A stretch of 64,000 nt of DNA from Akanthomyces muscarius (lineage: Eukaryota > Ascomycota > Sordariomycetes > Hypocreales > Cordycipitaceae): the NCBI RefSeq assembly GCF_028009165.1, contig NW_026611618.1, positions 2,046,001-2,110,000 of the forward strand, read 5' to 3'. Below are positions 12,509 through 22,543 of the stretch, piece after piece. The translations under genes were made by a program, and so were the position numbers. The first letter of the stretch is position 1. The number at the start of each line of letters is the position of its first letter. The notes under the pieces were generated by a model. That model ran no database searches. It had not been told where the DNA came from and saw only the letters and a list, made by a program, of their open reading frames with translations.

Positions 12509-12517
12509 TTATCGCAT
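12509..12517 (-). promoter_or_regulatory. cpc1 uORF1 (Met-Arg-stop)
   Basis: ATG-CGA-TAA, a minimal upstream frame of two sense codons, about 220 nt upstream of uORF2. A short first uORF that allows reinitiation, followed by a longer inhibitory one, is the known logic of Gcn4/CPC1 leaders. It counts only if transcription starts upstream of 12517; the pyrimidine-rich stretch at about 12580-12602 is a plausible start region. Confidence 0.6.
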
Positions 12518-12804
12518 CTTGAAGGCGGCCTGAGGCGCGGTGTATCTTGTAATGTGTATGTATAATGTGCGTTTGGGGTGAGGAGAAGAAGAAAAAGAGA
12601 AAATGTGGGAAGGAAAACCTGGGGACATTTTGTATTTCTCAGGCACCAACCCTCGTCCAGCGCAGGTCCAGGAGCAGGTACCGGCGGCTGGAGAGGGCTG
12701 AGATAGGGCACTAGCAGGGCGCCAGCGTAGACCACTGCAAACCCTGCTAAGCCCATACTGCCGCGCCAGGTACCTCGTCCTGCGCCGATGGTGGAGTCAA
12801 AAAA

Positions 12805-12811
12805 TGAGTCA
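12805..12811. promoter_or_regulatory. Candidate CPC1/Gcn4 response element upstream of cpc1
   Basis: TGAGTCA, the palindromic core bound by Gcn4-type bZIP proteins, lies about 290 bp upstream of uORF1. A second half-match (GGAGTCA) is at 12792-12798. Autoregulation of cpc-1/cpcA is known in other fungi. The 7-mer is expected about once per 8 kb by chance, so position is the main support. Confidence 0.45.
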
Positions 12812-14093
12812 CACGCAAAACCGGCTAGACCGCTTTAGGCCTGGCCGCTGCCTCAGCCTGCGCCGGCTTCACCACAGCCCCAGCCTGGTCGACGAAGGTA
12901 TCCTCGCTCGCCTGCACCAGCATGGGCTCGTCTGCTGCAGAATCCGCAAGGCGCATCCCAAGGCATCGGCGTCGATTTCCTGCCGGCTGCGTCGTCGATT
13001 GCTTCAAAACTCGCTGCGTCCGATTCCAACTTTTGCCGACTCTTCTACGGCCCGATGCGTCTTGCGTGGCCTCTGCCCTGCTCTCGTCTGTACATGCACG
13101 ATAACGAGCCGCCGATCCGCTCCCAGCCCTAACTCTGCGCGACTTTACCTCGAGCCGTCCCAGGGCAAATTAGCTTCTAGCAAATTGTCCCAGTCCTTCA
13201 GCAGGGCGAGACGGTAAACGAGTTTCGTACTAGCGACTCCACTCGCAGTTGTGGCCGAAATGGACGGGGCCTTTTTTCATCGAAACCGCCCAAGCGTATG
13301 CGTCGTGGACTCGTGGCGCTCTCGTAGTCGTAAGAGTGTGCTTACGAATGAATTCCTCCGAGCAAGGGACGCTCATCAAAGGAATTTGAGACACACGTGT
13401 CCAAGTCGTCCACGACGGTCGTTGCGAAACAGCAGTGACAGCTCGTCAGTCTGTTGCGCGTCCCATGAGCGCCGCATCGAGACTTTCATTGGCGGAAGAT
13501 CAACACCAATTGACGAATTCCATGTCCATCACGCGCGCCCTATGCACGTCGCACGTCGCACGTCGCACGCTCGGCAGCTTCGTTGTCAATTTCTCAGCAA
13601 TTCTCGGGGACGTGTCACTCTCCGGGCTTCCGTTCTGGGCAACGGCCTGTCAGCCCTCTGCGCGCTAGCAAATCGGTTCGCCCGACTTGCAGTGGACCCG
13701 TCGCCTCCTTTGCGAACAATATGCAGGTCGCATGTCTCGAACTAAGGACGAGTCTAATGAGAAGGGTTTACCAGCAAGAAAGTGCTTTGTCCCGTGCGTA
13801 TTACTCACACTGAGACCTGTCTAGGCGATCTCGTAGGGCTTTGTTACTGCTCTGCTGAGTATACTCAGTATTTGAATCTGTGCCTACGTGCCTTCCGCCT
13901 TTGCACATAAGTAGCGCTTTCAATGGACTGAACATCCTCTTTTGTCCAAACCATGGATAATGACTATTTGCCGATATAATGCGGATAGAAATAACTCTTG
14001 GAAACTATCTGACTGCCAATATTATCTTAAATCGACCCGAGCCTATGCAAAGCTGCTTCGGGTTTCTAGTATAGGGTAAGCTACGACCCGCGG
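12812..14093. other. cpc1 upstream region, no gene recognised
   Basis: GC-rich sequence upstream of cpc1. Several overlapping open frames (for example 164 codons at 13251-13745) have no motif and arise from GC bias. A small triple repeat of GTCGCAC occurs at about 13549-13570. I see no supported gene. Confidence 0.5.
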
Positions 14094-14708
14094 CTACCTG
14101 AATTTCATGTCCTCTTTCAAATTCATAGGTTCAATTCCTACGCAGCACCAATTGGCTTGCTTTACAAAGCTCGCCCAATGTGTCTTCGAGATTTCCAGAA
14201 GCTGGGGGTGGAAAAGGGGCAAAACGTCTGGATCCAGTCGTATGCATCGTATGGCATCTTGGCGCACCGGCACGCCTTTTTCCAATGCCTCTCGGGCCAT
14301 GTTTGTCATTATGAAGGCCTTGCGGTCTGGCTTCTTTCGCCTTTCTATGGAACGCGCTCGCTGCCCCTCTTTGAATTCGTGAAGTGCTGGCCACATCTCC
14401 TCTAAATTGGCGTTGAGCTTTTGGTCGGTCTTGTAAAAGGGCCACTTATAAGCAGGGCTGGCATGTATGGTCAGGTTCGGTAAACAAGCGTCCCATGGCC
14501 ATGGGTCTGGCATACTGCGACTTACAAAAGTTCTACATCTGGGTTTCTGCAGGCTCGGCAAGGAAAGATTGCTGCCGTTCCCGCTCCTCACGATCTCGAC
14601 GGCGGTCGGACAGAGCCTAAGAAATTCTGCCTCTTCCTCGCTAGCAACTTCTGTCCGACCAGTGCCGGAGCTCTTGAGGGTAATGGAATCACTATCGTTG
14701 ATAGACAT
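14094..14708 (-). CDS. Hypothetical protein, 204 aa
   Basis: A single uninterrupted frame starting MSINDSDSITLKSSGTGRTE. The start context CAAAAATG is favourable. I do not recognise a family. There is no signal peptide or membrane segment; the middle has an aromatic patch (SMPDPWPWDACLPNLTIHAS), then YKWPFYKTDQK, followed by a Lys/Arg-rich helical stretch (EGQRARSIERRKKPDRKAF). The frame is much longer than chance at this local composition, which supports a gene, but there is no domain evidence. It shares strand with the zinc-finger gene about 360 bp upstream. Confidence 0.55.
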   Translation of the reverse strand: MSINDSDSITLKSSGTGRTEVASEEEAEFLRLCPTAVEIVRSGNGSNLSLPSLQKPRCRTFVSRSMPDPWPWDACLPNLTIHASPAYKWPFYKTDQKLNANLEEMWPALHEFKEGQRARSIERRKKPDRKAFIMTNMAREALEKGVPVRQDAIRCIRLDPDVLPLFHPQLLEISKTHWASFVKQANWCCVGIEPMNLKEDMKFR

Positions 14709-15064
14709 TTTTGCTGTTCATGATGAGATGAGAATCTCTAGCTGGACTTCGCAGACGACCTTTTTATAAGGAACGAAATGGCCGAGCAAACAAACAAACA
14801 AAGAGCGAAGAGAAACGTGCGCTGCTTTGACAAAGCTAAGGACAAATGAGGCGCCCAAGATAAAACAGAACGACCCGAGGGAACACCTGACGCTGTTCCT
14901 TGTATCAGAATAACCGTGATGCGCGCTGTCTGGCTGGTGTAACAATGAAAGACGAAACTTGTCCGCGCGCGCGAGCATCGTCACTCTCGCCCTGGGGGTT
15001 ATAAGCCAATAAAGGAAGTAAAAATTCCAAGCAAAGCTGTTACAATGATCCACAACCCAATACG
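14709..15064. other. Short intergenic interval
   Basis: About 360 bp between two minus-strand genes. It should contain the promoter and leader of the 204-aa gene and the 3' end of the zinc-finger gene. A 111-codon minus-strand frame here is not convincing. Confidence 0.5.
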
Positions 15065-15637
15065 CTACCTTCGCTCAAGGCTCGATCTTGGCCTTGTCCT
15101 CTGAGACGCTCGCCTTCGCGGCGGTTGTTTGCAGTGACACTTAATCCAATCACCTTCAGTGCCCGCATATTTTGTCTCCCCCTCCCCGTGACAGTGCCAA
15201 CAAGGGCCGCCGTCCCTATTCGACTCCAGCTTGATGCTCCCCACGCCGCCGCAAAGCACACACATTGTGGTCTTTTCAACGCGCTGCTCGTGCCACACCA
15301 TGCCCAGGTCGTGGCAGTTATGGCAGGGCGGCAGCTGCATAAGCGGTAGGTCGACCGCCGGCAGGGCTCTCTGCCGAGGGACAGGTGCCCGCAGGGCGAA
15401 ATGCGGCGTCGGTATAAGATGCGGCGGCACAAGAGGAGGCGGCATGTGAGGCTGCGGCAAGACAGGCGGCGGCGGGACAGGCCCCGGCGGCATCAACCAT
15501 CGAGGCACTGGCCCTAGCATGGAAGTCGGGATGCCATAGAAACTTGGCCTTGCGGGCTCTTGCTGGGGTGGTCGGTTCCTGTCTGGTATCTGTTGGGAGC
15601 TGGTGCCAGGACAACAGGAAGCGAATTCGAAACACAT
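15065..15637 (-). CDS. Orphan DnaJ-type zinc-finger protein without J domain, 190 aa
   Basis: The first 100 residues are proline-rich (PPGPVPPPPVLPQPHMPPPL). The C-terminal part holds a Cys-rich block like the DnaJ CxxCxGxG zinc domain: CHNCHDLG at 105-112, CVLCGGVG at 126-133, CWHCHGEG at 146-153 and CHC at 167-169. The last repeat is partial and the third is closest to consensus. The tail is Arg-rich (PPRRRASQRTRPRSSLERR). There is no J domain or substrate-binding domain, so this is not an Hsp40. In other proteins this fold binds zinc and mediates protein or thiol contacts. The start context is good (AACAAAATGT). The role is unknown. Confidence 0.7.
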   Translation of the reverse strand: MCFEFASCCPGTSSQQIPDRNRPPQQEPARPSFYGIPTSMLGPVPRWLMPPGPVPPPPVLPQPHMPPPLVPPHLIPTPHFALRAPVPRQRALPAVDLPLMQLPPCHNCHDLGMVWHEQRVEKTTMCVLCGGVGSIKLESNRDGGPCWHCHGEGETKYAGTEGDWIKCHCKQPPRRRASQRTRPRSSLERR

Positions 15638-16399
15638 TTTGTTTTGGGTACTGTCTCCAAGTTAGAGAACTGCTTTACTTTCCCTTCGAGTCAAAGAAGC
15701 TTATTACTTTTGCTGCATGCTAGATGTGTGACGGGACAAGGAAAAAATCAGACATGGCCGCTGGCCTCTGTGATGCGGCCGGGCAGGTAGTCCACTGCAG
15801 CTGCTTTTGCCCTTGGTCGCACAAAGTGCAGCAACGGCAAGAGAAGGGAATGTGCATAAAGAATTTACCAAGTTTGAAAGAGTTTATCACTTGCCGCGGC
15901 TTGCCAGAAGATTTCTCTGAATTGCTCTCCAAGGGTATGATGAGCTGCCCTGGGATCAAAGCTCGATATGAATCTCAGACAATGAGAAAAAGCCACCAGA
16001 TGAGAAACAATATGAGTTACAGTTCGATTTCTCCATCAGATGGAATCTTTTGAGAATTTCCATAATCTTTAGATCTACAGACGATTCCGCGCTGGCGCGT
16101 GGGGCACGGCTACGCAGATACAAGAACAATCACAACCTGGTGCGGCGTGGCGTATTATACAAGGATCGCACGCAGCATAAATATCACAGACGACTTGCTC
16201 GAGCAACAATGCCACATTGTGCGATGAATCTGATGACATTTCAGGCGCAGGCACGTGGATATACAATGTTACACGAGCCAGGGTCTCGCACTGACCTAGC
16301 GTGAGATCTCATGCCGATCGATCCCCAGTCGCCTGCAGATGTTTTACCAGTACTCCTATTTTCAACATCCATATCGCCAACCAGAAAAAAGAAACAACA
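15638..16399. other. Divergent promoter interval
   Basis: About 760 bp between divergent genes (zinc-finger protein and GH105-type enzyme). It should hold both promoters. No exon is recognised. Confidence 0.5.
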
Positions 16400-17635
16400 A
16401 TGCGACTTCCATTCTCCTGCGCATTGATATCAGCTTTCGCCGGCATCGCTGCCGCCGCGCTGCCGAGCTCGCTGCACATGCTCGAGAGCCTGATGGCGCG
16501 CGACCAAGGCGTCACCTCGTCCGGCGCCGTGACCAGCACCCTCGAGAGCGGCCTCCTCGCCATTGCCCTCGCATCGGCCGTCTCCCAGTACCCCGATGCC
16601 CCCTCCACCTCGAAATACACCGACTACCTCGCCAAGGTGCTCGCGGCCGTGGCCCCCGACCTCCGCGACGCCACGCGCGACGCCACCAAGCCCCTCGATC
16701 GCTTCTCCATACACACCGGCATCGACGGCGCCCGCGCCGTCCACGCCCCGATCAACGACGACGGGGCCGCGGCGAGCGCCATTGGCGCCGCCTACGACGC
16801 CATCAATGCCTCACTCGCGCTGCAGACTCGCAACCCGGACGGCGGCCTCTGGTACTATGTCTACCCGGAGTGGAGCTACCTCGACGGCCTCTTCTCGCTG
16901 CTGCCGTTCATGGCGTCCGCGGTGGCGCCCAACTACACGGACATGGCGCTGCAGGTGCGACTCCTCGCCGAGCACTGCTACGACAGCCCGTCGGGGCTCT
17001 ACCTCCACGGCTACGACTGGTCGCGCAAGGCTGTCTGGGCCAATGCAGAGACGGGCGCGAGCCCGTACGTCTGGGGCCGCTCGCTGGGGTGGTTCCTCGC
17101 AGGGCTCGTGCAGACGTGGGAGACTATGGACTGCGCCAGCGACAGGAAGAATAGTGATGGCGAGCGCGATGCGCTCTGTGCCGAGATGAAGCGCATCGTG
17201 GGCGGTACCGCGCCGCGTCTGGTGTCCTACGCGGACAGCGCGACGGGCGCTTGGTGGCAGCTGCCCACCCTGGGATCCCGCTCGGGCAACTTTCTCGAGA
17301 GCTCCAGCACTGCGCTCTTTATCTTTTCGCTCCTCAAGGCCCAGCGTCTCGACCTCCTGGCCGGGGCGGGGAGTGCGCAGTGCTGCGGTGATGGCTGCGG
17401 CGACGGCGACAAGATCCAAAAGGCGGCGCTGCGGGCGTATGACTACGCAAAGACTAATTTCGTGACGGAGTCCGGCAACGGCACGATTGGGTTCGACAAG
17501 ACCGTGGCCGTCTGCAGCTTAAACTCGACGGCTACGTTTGAGTACTACACGTCCCGGCCGCTGGTGCCCAATGGATTGCTCGGCGAAGCGGCCTTCGTGC
17601 TTGCTTCGCTCGAGGTCGAGAAGCTGGCTGCATAA
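16400..17635 (+). CDS. Secreted GH105-type six-hairpin glycosidase (unsaturated rhamnogalacturonyl hydrolase family)
   Basis: A 411-aa intronless gene. The start MRLPFSCALISAFAGIAAAA is a clear signal peptide, so the protein should be secreted; the longer frame upstream of 16400 lacks this logic. The mature part shows family signatures of the alpha/alpha six-barrel GH105/GH88 enzymes: GGLWYYVYPEWSYLDGLFSL, LYLHGYDWSRKAVWANAETG, ASPYVWGRSLGWFLAGL, SGNFLESSSTALFIFSLLKA and EYYTSRPLVPNGLLGEAAF. The Asp in SYLDG lies where the catalytic Asp region of YteR-like enzymes is expected. Such enzymes remove unsaturated galacturonyl units from pectin fragments made by lyases. The coding region is markedly GC-rich against its flanks. 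No other pectin gene is nearby. Confidence 0.85.
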   Translation: MRLPFSCALISAFAGIAAAALPSSLHMLESLMARDQGVTSSGAVTSTLESGLLAIALASAVSQYPDAPSTSKYTDYLAKVLAAVAPDLRDATRDATKPLDRFSIHTGIDGARAVHAPINDDGAAASAIGAAYDAINASLALQTRNPDGGLWYYVYPEWSYLDGLFSLLPFMASAVAPNYTDMALQVRLLAEHCYDSPSGLYLHGYDWSRKAVWANAETGASPYVWGRSLGWFLAGLVQTWETMDCASDRKNSDGERDALCAEMKRIVGGTAPRLVSYADSATGAWWQLPTLGSRSGNFLESSSTALFIFSLLKAQRLDLLAGAGSAQCCGDGCGDGDKIQKAALRAYDYAKTNFVTESGNGTIGFDKTVAVCSLNSTATFEYYTSRPLVPNGLLGEAAFVLASLEVEKLAA

Positions 17636-18372
17636 GTCATAAATGTCTGCTTGGGCATTCTCCTGCGATTTAATAGTCTTATGTGCATGATTTGTGATGC
17701 GACTCAAATGGTGTCATTGGTCTATTGTACATCTATAAAAGGTCCTGATATGCCACGAAGAATACAAATGAACAATGTAGGATTGCCGCGCAAAAGCACA
17801 CAGCAGGTGGAAATAAGCGTCGGGTGTGGTATCTTTGTCTATCGTGATGCACTCGTTTCAAAGGGACACGAAAACACTCAAGTAAAATCCAATCAACGGC
17901 ATCCTTTCCATCTATGTACTTGGCTTTAGTTTATACAAGGGCTTGTCTTATCCAACGTCCTCGTCAATGCCGCAACGAAAACACAAAATTCATAGACTTC
18001 ACCACCAGAGAAGCAGGCCAAGCACCGGTCTAGACCTCGCTTTGCATATCATACAAGTAGTATAGTCCCATTCACGTAATCCCGTTAAAGAAGAAAAAAA
18101 AAACCGTTTCGTCGCGTGATATGTATATGCCAACAGACGCCAGGTACCCAGATAAGCTCCTCTCAAGAGGAAAAAAAAGCGATAAAATAAACAAAACCGA
18201 CGTCGCCAAAATACAAGGCACTAAGACGTAAACCAAGTGCTAGGAAGCAAATCCTGTTTGCGTGATTCCATTGCACTTCACCGTCAAAGTTAGTGGGGAA
18301 TAATGTAAAAAAGTAGAAGATGCGGGTTGTACAATGCGGAGTGCAATGAAAATCCAAGTCTTTCGATATTAT
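17636..18372. other. Convergent 3' interval
   Basis: AT-rich DNA between two convergent genes, with short A runs and no supported coding frame. Confidence 0.6.
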
Positions 18373-20295
18373 TTACTCGGGGATGGGTTCATTCGCCGCT
18401 TGCTGCAACGCGGTAGGGTCGTCCTTCTTAGCCCAGCCCGCCCAGCCAGTCACACCCGTGTACCAGCTCGCGCGCTTGTTCTCCTTGTCCTTGACAGCGT
18501 CGGCGTTCTCCTGCACGAGGCGCAGAGGGCGAGGCGTGCCGCCGACAAAGGTCGTCTTCTTTTCTTGTACAGAACGGGGGGGCGATTGCGACGGCGGCGT
18601 GGTGAGATCGGCGGACTCGCCGCTTATGCTTGATGTCTCGCTGCGCATGCCAGGGAAGTTGCCCGTTGACGAGGGTGCTTGGCTGCTGGTACTGGCGACG
18701 CGCGATGCGCCACTGCCAGTGGCGCTAGCGCCAGAGTAGAAGCCCTGCGAATTTCGTGGGTTACCGAGAGGAGGCGATAGGGGACCATCGGGGCCCTTGT
18801 ACATCTGGCTCACGAGACTGACAGCACCAGCAAACTGCTCGCTCTGGGGGCGGGATCGTCGAACACTAGTAGAACGGCCAAGATTGCCGATAGGAATGCT
18901 GGGCGCCCGCTCCGGATCCATATGCGCAGAGGTGGATGCGCTGGTCTGCGCAACGGAAATTGGACGTGGTTTTGACTTGTTGTTGGCGTTGGGGCCCATG
19001 GCCATGGATTTGGCACGCTGCAACAGAGACGAGCCGTTGGGAGGGGCAGGCAACTCCTTGTTGACGTTGCCCTTGCCGTCGCTCGACTGGTCCAGGATGG
19101 ATTCAAAGTCCTGATGCTGCAGAAGGCGCTCGATGATTTTGTTAATATATAGAGTCAGAGCCTTGTTCTGCTCCTTCATGGACTTGAGCTCGGCCTCGAG
19201 GCGACGTTCGCCGTCGCCCTCAGCCTCGGTAGCATCAGAGAGCTCATCGGCGAGCGAGGAGGCGGCAGGGACCTTGCCCTCAAGAGCGGCGAGGGCATCC
19301 TGGTTGGAGCTCATGTAGCTAAAGTCACTCTGGCCAAAGTCACCCTTAAGCGTCTTGTCCTTGAGAAGCAGCTGGTAGCTCTCGTTGTCTTCCATCAGTC
19401 TGGCGTTCGCCATGCGGGCTTCCATCAGCAGGCGTTCGACTTCCTGCAGGCGGCCGCCGCCTTGGTTCTCTGATTCGACCAGCTTGATTTGGGCCTCGGC
19501 GAGTTCCAGTCGTAGGGATTCGATGAGCTTGTCCTTTTGTAGGATGAGTTTTGAGCTGCTACGAGAGTCGCTTCTCTGTAGCGAGGACGGTGGGGCGAAA
19601 CTGCCGCCATCAATAGAGGGCGAAGCGTTGGCTGCTGGTAGGTTAGTGGTTGCGTGGTAAAACACCATGTCAGATGATGTGTTGTGGTACTTGCCTGTCC
19701 GCGAAGGGCGCGTGTCATCATCGCCATGATTACGTTGGGCAAGGCTATCCTTCAGTCTCTGTATGATGGCTTGCATTTCCTCTTCCTTGTTGGCCATGTC
19801 CTCCTTTTCCTTGAGCATGGAGCTGCGTTCCGCCTCGTAGATGGTTTCCATTTCGCGGATCTGGCGAGTGGCCTCTCGTTTGTCGTTGTTGAGGGTTTCG
19901 AGCTGCTCTTCGTATTCGTGGACCCTTTCCTCGAGCTTGGCAGAGTCCTTGACCGCATCGTCGAGCTTGGTCTGTAGGACGTCAATCTGCTTTCCGAAGG
20001 ATTCTGATTGCTTCTCCTCCTTCTCCAAGCGCTGCTGGAGATCCTCAGCAGCGGCCGTGGCCTCGGCATGAGCATCTGCCTCGGCGGTGGTGCTGTTTTT
20101 ACGAGCGGCGGCTGCAGCTCGGGCCGACACTGGGGTTCCCATGCGGGTTGAGCGTGTGCGTGCGTGGCCGGCGGGAGACGAAGTCGAGTTGCGTTGGGAA
20201 GCGGACCGCGAGGGCGAGGCGCTGGGCGATGTTGTGGTTTCGGCGTGGGAGATTCGGCCAACGCCACCAGGTGGCTTCTTGGCGACAGCAGACAT
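18373..20295 (-). CDS. Long coiled-coil protein, 640 aa, conserved in filamentous ascomycetes
   Basis: One uninterrupted frame. Residues 1-70 are Ser/Thr/Ala-rich and basic (ASPSRSASQRNSTSSPAGHA). A long coiled coil follows at about 75-190 (LQQRLEKEEKQSESFGKQID, then YEEQLETLNNDKREATRQIR). Two more helical stretches lie at about 250-310 and 365-415, the last containing EQNKALTLYINKIIERLLQH. The rest is disordered and Ser/Pro-rich, with a short conserved-looking block FVGGTPRPLRLVQENADAVK and WYTGVTGWAGWAKKDD near the C-terminus. The layout resembles cytoskeletal or organelle adaptor proteins, but I cannot name an orthologue. Function is left open. Confidence 0.8.
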   Translation of the reverse strand: MSAVAKKPPGGVGRISHAETTTSPSASPSRSASQRNSTSSPAGHARTRSTRMGTPVSARAAAAARKNSTTAEADAHAEATAAAEDLQQRLEKEEKQSESFGKQIDVLQTKLDDAVKDSAKLEERVHEYEEQLETLNNDKREATRQIREMETIYEAERSSMLKEKEDMANKEEEMQAIIQRLKDSLAQRNHGDDDTRPSRTGKYHNTSSDMVFYHATTNLPAANASPSIDGGSFAPPSSLQRSDSRSSSKLILQKDKLIESLRLELAEAQIKLVESENQGGGRLQEVERLLMEARMANARLMEDNESYQLLLKDKTLKGDFGQSDFSYMSSNQDALAALEGKVPAASSLADELSDATEAEGDGERRLEAELKSMKEQNKALTLYINKIIERLLQHQDFESILDQSSDGKGNVNKELPAPPNGSSLLQRAKSMAMGPNANNKSKPRPISVAQTSASTSAHMDPERAPSIPIGNLGRSTSVRRSRPQSEQFAGAVSLVSQMYKGPDGPLSPPLGNPRNSQGFYSGASATGSGASRVASTSSQAPSSTGNFPGMRSETSSISGESADLTTPPSQSPPRSVQEKKTTFVGGTPRPLRLVQENADAVKDKENKRASWYTGVTGWAGWAKKDDPTALQQAANEPIPE

Positions 20296-21917
20296 GATGA
20301 CGGCGACTTTGAGATTGCAGACAGCTAGCGTCCAGCGGTAATGTGTAATATGTCGGGTAAATGCGGCGGTAAATGGGGAGGATGTGCGCAGGATAATGCA
20401 CAGTACGTGTGGTAACGATTCTTGGGCGACAGAAGAGACGGCCGCCAGTGTTTGCAGGTGATAAGTTCAGGATGGTTGTTCAGATGTCCAAGAGGAATGT
20501 CAAAGAGGAAATAGGAGGACAGCGTACAGATTAGTACGGAGAAGATACACAACAAAACATGGGGTTCCGACACGACAGCGCTCTGTACCAGGCGAAGGTC
20601 CCCACATCAACTTGGCCCGTGATTCAGGGACAGGCAGCGCAGTCAGGCGTTTTGTAGCAGATTTAGTGGTCTCGAAAGAACAAGATTGCGGTACCTGGTA
20701 CATTGCCAAGCAATAAAATTGACACAATATTCTGGCGCATTGTCTCGAGGTAGCGGGTACCCACTACCTGTCAAGTCCAGGCTGTCCTTTCTGCCCACCG
20801 CTTTGTTGGGCTGGCGCCCGGCTAAGAATGCGGCGTTCTGTTGCTACGGGCACATGAAAGCGGTGCACCAAACGCAAGGGTATGTCTCGGACGTGGTATC
20901 CGTAGAGTCGCCTAAATAGTACCGCAAAAAACAGTCCTTTGACACACAAAAAGGCGCAATCCAGTACTCTGAGCCCAGCTAAAAGAAACCTAGATGCTGA
21001 AGGTATAATCAAGACCTCATGCGATGGTCTGATCTTGTCGAGCCAAATGACCACCGTTCTACTAGTACGCGGGATGGATGCCCACGGTCGGACGTGTTCC
21101 CTCATTTAGGAAGCTGGCTTGGCCCTGAAGAAACGCTAATAAAGATCTGCCATTATAACCGGCGACTTCTTTCTACACTGTGGTAGGCATTGTCCCTCGG
21201 CCCCAACAATGCGTAGGCACCGACATTAATAGCTGGCTCGTGAACAAGCTCCGCGCAAGCTCTTTAAGATAAACTACATCGCTTATTATCCTATCAATAA
21301 AGACGACCCTTTACGAATCCACCGCATGATGCTGACGCGTGGAGGCATAAAGACCTCTTTTGTCCCCTGTTTCCATGCACTTATAATTTAATCTTATTAG
21401 CGCGCTGATCAGGGATGGATAGACAGATGGACCAGGATGCCACAAAAGCAGGGAGCGATCTCTCGAGGAAACAAGTAAGAATAGAAATGAGATCAGATAG
21501 TCCAGAACAATATGCCAATTCTTTTGCAGAAATCGACTGGAGGCTCGTCGCATTCATACTGATTTATAAAAAACTGGTGTCCAGGCCTTCGCGCTGACAA
21601 TATGAGTTGTGACAAACGTGACCAGTATGGCGGCACAAGTCAGATCTACAACCAGTCACCAAGAGAAACACAGTGAGCTTTAATTCTTCATTGAGTCGTC
21701 TATTTCAGCGATCCTAAACATAAAACGCTGTGCAACTACACAATTGCGCGCAAGCGGCGGCTTTCAACGAATAGTTTCATCACATCAGCCCAGGGTGCCC
21801 CTTTGCCTTATATCGCATTACATCGACTGGTACGTGCCGGTGACCCGAATTACCCCCAACGCCAGAAAAAAATGCTTTTTGTTTTTTTTTTTGTTTTGGT
21901 TGGCGATCGTTCACCGC
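20296..21917. other. Intergenic, no gene recognised
   Basis: About 1.6 kb between the coiled-coil gene start and the eL30 3' end. Only short frames without motifs are present. Confidence 0.5.
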
Positions 21918-22543
21918 TTAAGCAACCTGGTCGCTGAGGATGTCGGAGTCACCAGCGTCGAGGATGGCAAGGGTGGAGCAGCGGAAGAGCTTACCGCAGG
22001 CGGTACCGAGCTCAATCTGTAGGGGAGAAAATACATGTAAGCCAATGTGAACCCTCCAAAGTCAAGGCAAGACTTCTTCGCTGGGCAGACCCCAAGAGAC
22101 ACCCGACCTCCAGTCAAGGATTCTCGGGCCTCTCTCGGTCAAGCGCAATCGTGGCACGATTGGATTGTTTTGTTACGCATCGAACAGGTTGCATCACGTT
22201 TGGTCTGGGCGAAGAAGTCCGCAAGAGTATGCGCCGTGGAAAAGACTTACGTTGTTGCCGGAGAAGTGGTGGATGGGGGCCTTGGACAACATGCTGTAGT
22301 ACTCGAGCTCAGACTTGCGGAGAGGGGGAGTGTTGCCAGCAATGATGATCAGCTTGGCCTTGCCAGATCGCAGGCTCTTGAGGGTCGACTTGTATCCAAG
22401 AGTGACTGTTGCGAAGGTTAGTATTTCGGCACAAAAATGTTTGCTGTGAGCGGCAACAACGAACCCTTGCCAGACTTCATAACAAGCGCCAACTTAGAGT
22501 TGATGGTGTTAGAGTCCTTCTTGTTCTTCTTAATGGGAGCCAT
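21918..22543 (-). CDS. rpl30: 60S ribosomal protein eL30
   Basis: Three exons (22465-22543, 22251-22405, 21918-22016) give 110 aa, the family length. The spliced protein reads [20 protein letters not shown] then [61 protein letters not shown] and [20 protein letters not shown], ending SDILSDQVA. This is the full eL30 (L30e fold) sequence of the large ribosomal subunit. The first donor is GTTCGT rather than the usual GTAAGT/GTATGT, but the phase (AAG G / TC) and the restored VTLGY support it. The second intron is long (234 nt). The gene is divergent from uL16. Confidence 0.97.

Larger units (their letters stand above)
11889..12638 (-). other. AUG-less in-frame N-terminal extension of CPC1
   Basis: Upstream of the CPC1 AUG the same reading frame runs 250 codons back to a TGA at 12639-12641, with no stop and no ATG. 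The inferred peptide looks like real protein: LDFNNIYSTQSSPRSAHLSV, later SGQDFPVFTTDPQPSWLP, SPQQDFVLFDNPPP and NQRVAQLLQTFGHPSYS. Near-cognate codons occur in it, for instance CTG at about 12395 and TTG at 12377. Published work on Neurospora cpc-1 reports conserved upstream frames of this sort translated from near-cognate codons. An alternative is an unseen AUG exon further upstream joined by an intron, for which AAAATTCAG near 12462 could be the acceptor. Confidence 0.65.
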
